The position numbers and the translations under genes were made by a program. Positions 12,701 through 24,700 of a stretch of DNA of 64,000 nt are shown here, piece after piece. This DNA comes from Siphonodentalium dalli (taxonomy: Eukaryota > Mollusca > Scaphopoda > Gadilida > Siphonodentaliidae), in the NCBI GenBank assembly GCA_032622095.1, contig CP136061.1, positions 18,106,991-18,170,990 of the forward strand, given 5' to 3'. Numbering within the stretch: position 1 is the first letter of the stretch; the number at the start of each line of letters is the position of its first letter. A model generated the notes under the pieces. The model had not been told where the DNA came from. It ran no database searches and saw only the letters and a list, made by a program, of their open reading frames with translations.

Positions 12701-15700
12701 GACATTCTCCTATAAATGGAAGTGCTTTACGTATTCCTGTAGTTTTACCATGTAAACTTTTATACTCCGTGAATTGAACTAGTATTTCCAAGTACTGTGC
12801 TTTTAATGCCTTTAATTCCGATTGTAATCCTTGAAAGGTTATTTGGAATTCTTCTTGAACTGTTCCATTGGAGAAAACATTCTACGTGGGTATTTATTTG
12901 TTGCATCTTCGATATGGTTTTGAGTTTGTATTTGTTCTGATATGAAATTTAGATAGTTTTAATAGACCTTAATGTCTATTACAAATATCATAATCCAGTC
13001 TGAATTGGTTAAGGTTATATCTTTTATTTTCTTGATCTTGACATCTTTTATCTGTGAACAGAGTAAAAATATTTTAAGTATTAGTATTTTATATAGTTTT
13101 CTTGTAAGTATATATTGTATGCCTGTATAGTGTTAAATGTAACTGTTTGCTAGCAATCTATCTGGGAGATTGATCAGATCTCCAAACTATCCATCTGCCA
13201 AACCGTTATATCCTTTAGTCAGTTACCATGCTATTCCTAATTGTGGTTACATATGGAAATGCATTTATGATAGTGAATGATGAATATAAGTATGATTTCT
13301 TATTTTGTTATTATTTAGCATAATTATTTTTAACTACCATTTTACACCAGCCGTTATATATAGGGGCTTTTGCAAAGGGAGATAGTTAAAATGACCAAGG
13401 TCACACTCCATAAATATGTTAGATGTTAACTTTCCCAATTACATTTAACCCCACCAGTTTAATTGGTGCCAAGGTTTCGAAAACTCAATTACAAATGCCC
13501 TTATTATTTAAAAATAGGTTACTGCAACAGGGAAAGGAAAAATGAAAAACAAAAATTATATGTGTTTTTGCAAAAAGTATGGAGCCTCATAAGGTATACC
13601 TCCCTATGTAAAAGTTCTTTACATAGAAAAGAAGTGAAGAAAAAGGAGTGGCGACATACAGAAAACGCCAACCTACTTACTAATGGAGTACTGTTAAAAT
13701 CGGTAATGGTCAGTATATATCAACTTTAAATCTACGTTTCCTAGACATTAGTAAGGAAAATAGGAAAAATGGGAAAGGAACAGCACAGAAAGGTGTTTAG
13801 ACCTCCATGGGTGATGGCTGATCTCCGGCTACTGGAGTAACATCGTCCACTACGTCTGATGCAGCAGTGAGGTAACCCTCAAAATCATTGAGTGACTGAG
13901 CATGATCGAACCCTGCCGACTCAGTGTCATCAGAACTCGTACCTGCTATATCATTAATGAGGAGAGGTTTAAGTGGCAGCAATTCCGTATCTGAGTTTAA
14001 TTGAGGCTGAACGTATTTAGTAGCCCTTAACGTTTTAGCTAGATCCATTAAAGGAATATTTCCATCATCTGTAAAATTATTATGTTTATTTTTATACCTC
14101 TTAGCAAGACATGCTAAAGGCATGTTTTCTTCGGAATCAGAGGAGTCTGAAGAACTAGGAGGCACATCATAGTGTTGAGCTCGTACTGCGTGACCTTTTT
14201 CCTCTTTAGTGGGCACTTGACAATCAAGTGGAGCCCTACATAAATGCTCTGCATGACATTTAGTTTCATAGCCAGTGAGTTGATTACGAATACCATAACT
14301 CACTGGTGAAGTTTTAGCAGTGACCCGATAATGTGGTAACCATTTTGTAGCTAGTATATTTCTGGTTCAATTATCCTTATAATAAACCGGATCACCAACT
14401 TCATAACTAATATCCTTAGCATTTTTATAAGCGTATTGCTTTTGACGTTTCTTAACAGATTTAAAGTGTCTATGCACTAATCAAAATGATCGATGCATTT
14501 CTTTAAGGGCAACTTTATGAATGTCGTCACCCATCTACTTCTTATGTGGTTTTAACAAGTTATCCAATGGTAATACGGATCTCGGTTATACAACAGATAA
14601 AATGGCGGATATTTAGTTGATTCGTTCACATTAAATCTAATAGATGCTAGAGTTTGATTAAGATGGAGATCCCATACTTCTAACTGAATTTCTATTAGTT
14701 TGGACAGAACATCATGGAGCATCTTATGAAATCGTTCTACTCGAGCATTCGCTTGTGGGTGATAGAACGAAGTTCTGACATGGGAAATATTTAATTCCTT
14801 TAAAACATATTGCATAATTTGATTACAATTTTCAGATCCATCGTCGGTTAGGAGTTCTAAGGGTCCAGAATAGTGTGGAAAGATTTGATCCATTAATAAT
14901 TGTGCTATTATTTGAGCGGTCTTATCTGGAATTGCGAAACTTTCAGGCCAACCACTATACAAATCAATGAATGTGGTGATGTACTTGTTACCTGAGAGCG
15001 TAGTTGTATAGGGTCCAGAAAGATCTGATCCTATTTTGGCGAATGGATATGGAAAGATACCGTGTCTTGCAAGGGAGGTTTAATTTCCTTAAGATTTCTA
15101 CTTTTATAAATAATGCAAGTATCACAGTGTTGATAAATATCTTTATATAAATTCTTCCAATATTTTAATTTGAAGGAGGGGAACATTTTATCTGTCTCGA
15201 CATGCCCATTATTATTGTGATACTGTTGTAATATGATGATTGAAGATGCTGAGGAATGCATATTCTAAGTTTAGGATCATCTTTGGCATCACTAATGTAA
15301 TGCAATATGCCTTGTATTATGATATATTTATCCCAAATAGATGGTGGTGGTTTAGAACTATTGTGTTATTTCTTAAATTCGACTATGTCTTCATCCTTGT
15401 CCTGTTCAACACCCATGTTATAACCAGGTATCTGTAGATTAGCCATTGTAGGTAATTCATTATCAGATATCTCACAAGCAACAGAGTCTTTAGGGTTAAA
15501 TTTGTTAGAGTTTAACGTTGCTATTTTATAAGCTTTATTACTTATGTCATGTTCTTCCTGCTCAGTGTTAGTGGTGTCTTTGACATCATTAAGTGGTATG
15601 TGTGAGAGCATATCAGCACAAAAGTTTAGTCGTCCAGGTATATATTCTATTTTACAGTTATAACCAGTTATATCCAATACCCATTTTTGTAACTTTTTGT

Positions 15701-18700
15701 TCGAACTAAATGGACCATTGAGTTAGTATTATAATGTGTATGGTCTGTTTTTATAATGAAATGTGCATTACTTAAATAATGATGAAACTTCTTAAGTGCA
15801 TAATGAATTGCAAAACATTCTTTTTCAATGGTCGCCCATCGTTGTTGAGTATCACTTAATTTATGTGATAAATAATAGATTGGTTTTTCTTCTGCCAGGT
15901 GTAAGTTAACTAGATGTTCATCCTTGTCTAATGGTTGAGTAAGACAAGCGCCTACACAATTTTGACTAGCATCTGTATACAAAATGTATGGTTTATTTAT
16001 ATCTGGGTAGCCTAAACAACCAATGGTGGTTAACCCATTTTTAAGGGCATCAGAGCTTCTTTGACACTCTGGTGTCCATTTAAATGTAGCATATTTTCTT
16101 GTTAATGCAATTAGTGATATAGCAATGGAGCTAAACGAAGGTATAAACCTACGATAGTAACCTACCATTCCAATAAAAGAACGTATGCCATGGACAGTAG
16201 TAGGCGGAGCTAAGTTACAAATTATTTCAACTTTCTTCATGTCTGGTTTAACTCTATTTTCATTTATCACAAAGCCAAGATAGTTTGTTTGATTTTTAAA
16301 GAAGCTGCATTTCTTTATTTTCATTTTTTAGATTATGGTCGCGCAGGCGATCAAATACATTTTGAATATGTTGAAGATGATCTTTTGTATTCTTGCTAAA
16401 TATTAAAATATCGTCTAAGTAGGCCAAAGCATAGTCTTGCATACCACCTAAGACTACACCCATAAGCTCTTGAAACAGCTAAGGGGCGTCTACAAGTCCA
16501 AAAGGCATAACCTTAAAGGAATATTGACCTTTGTGACACACGAATCTACTTTTTTCTTGAGCAGCTTCATCTAATTTTATCTGCCAATAGCCACTCTTAT
16601 AAGATCTAGTGCTGAGAAGATTCTTGACCCATTTAATGAGTTTAAAAGGCCATCTATGACAGAAAGAGGCCAACTAACTATTTTTATTATTGCATTGAGC
16701 CTCCGAAAGTCAACAGAGAAGCGTTGTGATCTTCTTCCTTGCCTACTAATAAGCAAGGGAAAGCCCAAGGTGACCTTGACCTTTTGATGAGCCCAGATTC
16801 TAGCATATCATCTACTGCGTTATCCATAATTTGTCGTTTTTGGAGTGGTACACGATCGGGTTTCATTTTAATCGGAGTTTATCCCTGTGTATTTATTGAC
16901 ATTTTAACTGTATCAGTAAACTGTAATTGAGCATCATTGGCTGCAAACAAATCTTCATTTTGAATTAACGAGTGTTTTATTAAATCCATCATTTGGTGCA
17001 TCTATTCAATTTAATATGACTCTCCATTCTATCAATAATATTTTGTTAAAGGATTACTATCCTCATGAAACAACAAAACTCTATCGGAAAGCCACCCCAT
17101 TGTGATCACAATGATCCAAGTCCCATAAAAATCGCGTAATAAATAAGCCGAGAAATAAATAAATAATACCACCACCGGTTGTCGGCTATCTCCGTCGCAA
17201 AACCTTGCATGACGTCAAGCGAGGTAAACTAATTAAAAACAGGGAATCGGAGTCGGAGTTAATTATGTCTACCTATATGGCGATGGAAAATCCGGAATCG
17301 ACATCAGCTGCGGGTACACATGGTGAATTGTCATCGCACGGTGAGTTATCTTCACTTGTGATTTGTCTTAAGTGCTGTTTGGAAAGTTACGGTATTGTTT
17401 TGACAAAAAATATAGAGGGACGATTGAGCGGGGTAGATAACACTTTCGTATAAAGCTTATAAAAACACGAGCCGGCATGTGAACTTTATTCGGGTGCGTG
17501 TTCGCGATGTTGTTTTAATTTTCCGTATATATGCCCCGAGTGTCCCGTATTTACAATCATTCATTCATTCTAGTGACTCTCAGTTAGGCATATGCTGTAT
17601 TCATTTCCAAACGATGTTCGTTTACGTGACATTTGGCAGGATTTCTGTGGGAAACTCGTTGCGCAAAATCAGAAACCGATTACATATACCAAATAAAGAG
17701 CGTTTAATTTGACGAGTCAGTCATGGTTACGAATACATACAATTGCAGTTAAAGTGGGGAGTATGTTGATGAATAATTCACGATGACAACTATTCTAAGT
17801 CCCCATTTCCTTCACCATGGCTCAATAAAGAGCGTTCCATGTTAAGAGTTTTCCTAATATGGTACGAATAAAAAGAGTTTAGTAAATCGGAAATTGCTAT
17901 GACAATGATGGAAGGATATATAAAGCATGCATATCGGAAGTTCATGTACATGTATTGACCTGTATTGTTGTAATCAGTAAACAATCACTAGAACAACTGT
18001 TCTAAGTCGAGTCCCTTTACCTTGACACAATAAATAGCGTTCACTATTACGATATATTGCGAATAAAGAGCACTTGAATATGTGATTCAATATTAAACCG
18101 GATTATTATCCCTCCTTCAAAAAGTGTTATATATGATTGGATGTTTAAACGAACCACGGCGAACATTTATATATTTTATAACCCTATTGTTATGCGTAAT
18201 TGACACATAGAGGTCGATTTATGACCTGGATATTCAATAGACCGCATCGCTAGAGTGCTAATTTTATAGGCCAATAACCATGCATAGATGCAGTGAATTT
18301 CCATCAGTGACAGTCGGCTAGATTGTTTTGGGGTGGGGGAAGCAATATTCCGAAATATATATAAACACCATATTGCCCAAATATATACATGATTCATAAC
18401 CAAGGAAAAATGAACTTATCATATCATATTGGTAATGAATGACTTGATTATAATTGATTAAATCCGACAGCAATAAACCAATTTTGTGTTGTTTTACCGC
18501 GTTACGATAAATTAAAACGAAATGCTCTTTATTGACACACGACTAATGGCATCTGGAAATTGGAATGTTTACGAGATGATAATTGCCTAATAACTGTGCA
18601 AGTCTTCGCGTATATATGCAATCGTGATATGCATATATAATATAACTTGGACTATTCCGGTAACGAAAAAATATATATAAACACGAGCACGCGTTTATAT

Positions 18701-21700
18701 ATAGATAAATGCGCGCAAAACTGAATAATATACGGGCATGGCTTTATAGTAACAACACATCGCGATACATATAATAATAGTAATAATAACACGATAAAGA
18801 CATTTAATTACGAGAAAGGCGATGTTTTCGGCGAAGTTTTGCATTCGCAGTGTGATAACGCGACAATCTTCAAAGGCCGCGATCGACTACATGCAAACTT
18901 AAAATACCGCCGTCGCGTATCTATGCGTTGTCAATGAGTTACCACGTGATCGATCACGTGCTATGCTTCTGTTTTCATGTGACAATCACGTGATTGGGCT
19001 GATGATCACGTGACTTCGTCTACAACAAAATCTTCGGCTAACTTCGGAATTTTTTTTAATCGTTATAAAAATAACGATTGGCGGCCGAATATTAGATTAT
19101 ATGCGCCCAATGGACATTTTATATATATATTATCGGTATATTGAAAGAAAATAATATTGTTTTTTCAGGACCGTATTCCTTTAAGTAGTTTTGGTAGTTT
19201 GTTAATTCTGAAGAAGTGTGGATTTCATTCATTTCATTTTGATGAACTGATTCCACTTGTCCAACTATACATCCTCTTTTGAGTTTATAAAATTTATCTG
19301 TTTCATTAACTATTAACACTGTTAATGTTTTCTTGGAAGTCTGGCCTATTTCAGTTATGGAGTCATTTATCATTAGTCCCGGTTGCTGCGATATAAATCC
19401 ATTATCTATTGAGGTGACTTGAGGTAAGGTGAATTAAACAAATCACAACAACCACCTACTATATTTACGGAACTTAATCAACAACTCTTTGGTTTTATAA
19501 CTGCTTCTGCTTTTAGACGGATTAGACAAGCAATTTGTGAGTCAGGAACCATAGGTACTAGCTTATGACCAATTCGAAGACATTGAAGATCAAAATAAAT
19601 CCTGACACAATTTCTTATCATCCAATCCGTTCCCAAGATTAAATTCCTAGAAACATTATCTACGACATAGAATGATTGACTGTTTAAGTCCATTCACTTT
19701 AAAGTTTTAGTTCACTTGACCTAAAACTTTTAATTGACCTCCAGTTACTGAGGACAAGTTTTCTATTTTCCTGTTCAATTTAGGCTTATCAGGTAAATTT
19801 TTATAAAGCCTATGACTTATTATTTAAACCTGAGCACCAGTATCTACCAGGCTTCTTAAACTTTGCTTACCTATGTATAAGATGATAATTGAAGGCACAC
19901 ATGTGCCTGTTGACTCTATATTCTTTCCAGTTGATTGATTATGTTTAGAGGGTTAATGTGTTTTAAGTTGTGTTTATGTACTTCAGTTATATGTGATCCT
20001 TTGTTATCATGTAATTGTTTACTTTATTTAACCATTCTGTCTTTTCTTTTTGTTTTAAACTCTCCATGGGTCTAATAGAATGTTTTTAGTGTTTTAATTT
20101 TAGCCTGATTGGTTTTGATAAGTAATTCATACTTATCATTAGCCTCTATCAAAGTATTTTTTTCATTTCTGCAGGTTTTTGTACCATGTCACCTAAGTGG
20201 GGCCTGAACAGCCTGTTTATGTTTATTTTTGAATTTAGTATCTAACTTTAACCTATCTTGGTTTGGTTTTGACTTCTTATTGTTCTAGGTATCTATGTCT
20301 TCACTTATCTGCTGATGACTACTTACCTGACCATCATTATACCTATTATCAGGGAACACAAACTTACCTTGGTGTTGCCTATTTTTATGTCCCTTTGATC
20401 TATTTGGTTTAGTATATTGCAATTGGCCTTGTTGAGAGTGCAATTCGAGATTGCGGTCACCTACTGACCTATCATGAATGGTTTTATCTAATGCTGCAGT
20501 GTGCTTTGGCAAGCTGCCAGAGTACAGTCCATTAATACTTTGTACATGGTATTTAGTGTTAGGATAACAGTTAGTTGCATTGTAAGCTGCGTATTTAGTT
20601 TGTTTCATGTTTAGCTTCATTTTAGGTTTATATAGTTTGTCCAGTCTTTAGAGATATATACCAATTTTGTAATTTTTGTATTTTATTGTTTAGGCCGTTT
20701 TTAGTTCTATGGTTTATAGTCTGCTTTGAGATCTGTGGCAAAACAAACTTTACAAGTTTTTTGCTGGGTTGGGCTTAAAGAAACATTGGGTTTCTCTATG
20801 GTTTCTATTCCTTCCACAATATTTACAAAATTGTAGTGTAAACGGCTTCTCATTTTCTTTTGATTTTTGGATCGAATTTATTGGTTTTGTTTTAAATTGA
20901 TTCTGTATCTGTGCTTGTCGTCCTATTAATTTGCAGAATGTACATTGTATGATTTTTGGAAAAATGTGGCCCACATCCATGGGTTCACATTCATCATCTT
21001 GAACTCTTGATTTTTGTTTTGGATATTTAAGCGCAAATCTCTTCTTGATATTAAATGTTCCCATAGCTATATTTGCTGCATTGTCAAGATTATTTGGATT
21101 TTCTCGTATTACTTTTAGTTTAAGGCTGTTATTCAACCCATCAACAAAATATCCCATTAATTGTGCATGCACAGGGTTCATATCCAATTCTAGCAGCTGA
21201 AAAGCGTCATCTGCTATCTGACGAATCATTTCTACATAGATATGAATATTCTCAGAGGGCAATTGTTTAATGGTCCTGAACATGGTTAATGCCTGCTGTG
21301 GGTCAGTGACATTAGCGAAATGAATTTTAAGCTGTTCTTTAATTCCATTCCATGTCGCTCGCGGGTGTTTATTTTTGAACTGTTGTAAATAATCTGTAAT
21401 GGGGCCTCTAGTCCTTTGCAAAGCCACTAACCATTTTTCATTATCAGGAGTACCAATTACTTGACAGTACCGTTCTACTTGTTTAATAAATTCCTTGAAT
21501 TTATTTCCATCACACTCATAGACATCTTTGCGCTTTGTGCTGCAGTTTGAGTCTTAATTGCTTGAGCGTGTGCTGGCAAATTTTGATTAAATCCTTCAAA
21601 TTGTGACCCGCCATATCAAATCAAGTCGTAAGTCGGGATTTTTTTTACCCTGGGCCAACGCATTCTCGTATATATGCGAGTCGACCATAGGTCGCCTCGC

Positions 21701-24700
21701 ATATATAAGAGAATGCATTGGCCTAACAATTTTTTATCATTTTTTTTAAATAAATGTTTCTTACAATGTTTAGGAGATAAAATAAAAAACATCCATTACC
21801 CTGCAGGGAGCCCCACACATATATAGAAGCATATAAAAGAGTGTCGTCTGCTCATGTTTGTCTGGGGCTCTGTATGGGTGAAATTATAAAATTGTTAAAG
21901 AATACAAGAAAACATTATTAAAATTGTAAAACATTGTTAGGCCAATGCATTCTCTTATATATGCGAGGCGACCTATGGTCGACTCGCATATATAAGAGAA
22001 TGCATTGGCACAGGGTAAAATAAATCCCGATTTACGACTGGATTTGATATGGCGGGTCACAAATGATGATTTAAGCCTTGTAAAACCATCCCCATTTGTT
22101 GATTCAAATTCATTTGAGGTGGGTGCTTGAGCCTGCATATCTTCATTATCTTCGGGAAGGGGGCACATTTTGTATATTCTGTTGAGCCAGAAGGTGTGCT
22201 CTTAATCTCCTTCTTCCATTATGTTATGATATGATTTATAGAAATGAACGTGTGTGTTGGTTGGTTTAGCAAATGAACAATGATCAATATTCGTCCCAGG
22301 TTTCTTCAATAGCAAACTGTTGAGCTGAGATTGTTTGTTTGAACGTTTCTGGAAATGGTGTGACTGACTGTGTGGGTTTATGTTCTTCCACGGGAGATTC
22401 TATTAAATAATGTTTATACTGGCATATTTAATTGATTTTATTTCCAAGTTATTTGTTTGAAAAGTTATTAATTTTATGACTGCCAATTTTTTTCCTACTA
22501 TATTTGGTTTATTATAAGTTCCTAATACTTCAGTTAATAGGATTAGATTATTACCAATGTCTTCCAGAACAGGTTTACACAAATTTTCAAAATTATTTCC
22601 ACTTATTTTAGTCGATAAGCAACTTATAGGTTTTCTCAGAAACAATTTTCCAATTTGATATCCCTCTTCTTGAGATATTATCTTCTCGGACATATGTTGA
22701 ATGTCTCAAAACAATATTTCCAGCTAATCTGCTGTGAAATGTTTTGTTATGTATGTCAATCGTCCTTAAAAGGTCTCTTAACACACAACCCAAATTCCGA
22801 TTGGTGCACAATGTTTGTTTCGTTGGTCCAAATTATTTGAAACACGAGATGAATGAATTCGCTGTGCACAAATGCATGTTTAGGAAATCTACCTTCAATC
22901 ACGTTTCCGTAACGTGTGCCTACTAATCTATGGAATCGTGGTTGAAGGAGCTCCACGTACTCTGTTAATGTTAAATTGAACAGATCGAAACAATCCGGCA
23001 AATAGCTCATGTAGATACTTGCATGACGTGTAGGAATTGAAGCAAAATAACACCTTCTAAGTAACCCAGTAGTCCACACTATCGACCCCGTGCCACAGGT
23101 GTCTATCTATCGCTAATTGGTTATTACAACCACATAAAGGATTTGACATAGACAAAAGAAAAAGTACTCACCAATATTTCCAGGCGAATCCGTATCACGC
23201 ACACCAATCAAAAACCACGTTGTGTAGCAGAGCAGAACTTCTTCCGTTGTGTAGGGACGTATGTCCGTATCGTCTTCACAAAGTAGTCGAGTTGTTGTGA
23301 AGATATTTTTAATTACAAAGAAATAATCTGTAAGTGTTATCTTTCGGAAAAACACAGAGCCAGTGGAACAGCGGAACAGTGGAACAGCGGAACAGCACCG
23401 ATTTAGTTGTTACTTTCGAGAGGAATAGCAGATCAGAAATGTCGGACTAAAATCCCGACCGAGCATATATACGAAAAAGGGTTGGGACTTAACTGGCCAA
23501 TCATAAGCCCCTTATTATAATAAATTTTAGACATACCAGTTCCAACCATCCTGTGTCAGAGTTGGCACAGTACCTGTCAAAATAGTCATCTATCTTGGTA
23601 GGCAGGATAGTCCGAACTAGGTAACAGGGTGCTTTTAAGTCAAGTATTGGTGTGATACGCTAGTGTGCACCCTGATAAGTTGATCTGATGGTGCTGTTCC
23701 TGACATTCTCACATTAATTCCATGACCTCTATATTAAATATCTGTTTATTGTGATATCAGCTCAAAAAGCATGCTGGGACGACCACCTAGTGTGAAGTAA
23801 ATTATTGAGAAACAAGTATTAAAAAATAGATATATTCCCTGCATTGTTGCTCAATGTTATACAGTTCCCTGTCAGAATGAGTCAGGAATATGATTCATGG
23901 CAAGATCTAAACTTGTCCCATCTACGACTATATTTCAACCAATTTTCTGTTTTAAATTTCTAACTGATGTTGTTTCAGGCATGAAATTTCCAACAATATT
24001 GTTGAGTTTAGGTGAGATATCCATTTACCACCCCCCCCCCCCCCTACCACCACCTCCTGTCGCCACATCGCTTTCATCTCGTTTTATCGTAGGTTGGACC
24101 GGAAGCAACTGTCAGGAGGATATTAACGAGTGTGACGTCAATCATCCATGTCGTAACGGTGCCACGTGTAAAAACACTTTCGGTTCCTACACGTGCGCTT
24201 GTCCACTTGGTTACCATGGACACGACTGTCAAGCAGATATCAACGAGTGCATTCGCGATGCACCATGCAGCCCACAACAGCAATGCATCAACAACCCAGG
24301 TGAGCTATACAGCCTCAACGTTCCACGACACTAAATAGCAGGCCACAATTATGTCAAAGTAATTTGTCAATTTTGAACGAAGGTGACTTTCATTCCTTAT
24401 TTCTTATTCGAAATGTTGTATATTTAGGTCAAACAAAGGGTGTTGTAAGGTAGCCCACAAGGCACACTTTCCATAGACAACACAACCCCATGATCCAAAA
24501 TGGCCGCCGTCCAGAGGGGTTCAAATAGGGCACCCATGTCATTTATCGCCCCCTTGACAGATTTAGGTCAAACAAAAGGCGGTGTACGTTGGTCGCCACA
24601 TGCACTCTTTCCAGATGGGTTCAAATTCAAATAGGGCATCCATGCCATTTCTCGGATCCTAATTGACCGACTTAGATCAAACAAAGGTGTTGTGTGGTGC

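Larger units (their letters stand above)
9793..23739 (-). mobile_element. Decayed env-bearing Ty3/gypsy-type LTR retrotransposon in intron 2
   Basis: Two direct repeats (9793-10191 and 23223-23739) flank, on the - strand, gag, protease, reverse transcriptase, RNase H, integrase and an envelope-like gene in that order. The order PR-RT-RH-IN with Env after IN is that of Ty3/gypsy (Metaviridae) errantivirus-like elements. Every ORF is broken by stops or frameshifts, so the copy is dead. A 458-bp MITE (21603-22060) sits in gag, and an unexplained insert of about 2.1 kb (about 17035-19135) lies between PR and RT. The element opposes the host gene and forms 90% of its second intron. I could not fix a target duplication, primer-binding site or polypurine tract with confidence. 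Confidence 0.9.

Noticed and set aside
17205-17712. Two open frames inside the insert in pol
   Set aside because: No recognisable motif, length near chance expectation, and no splice context I could support.
23160-23222. Primer-binding site next to the 5' LTR
   Set aside because: TGG occurs near the LTR edge, but I could not match the following bases to a tRNA 3' end.
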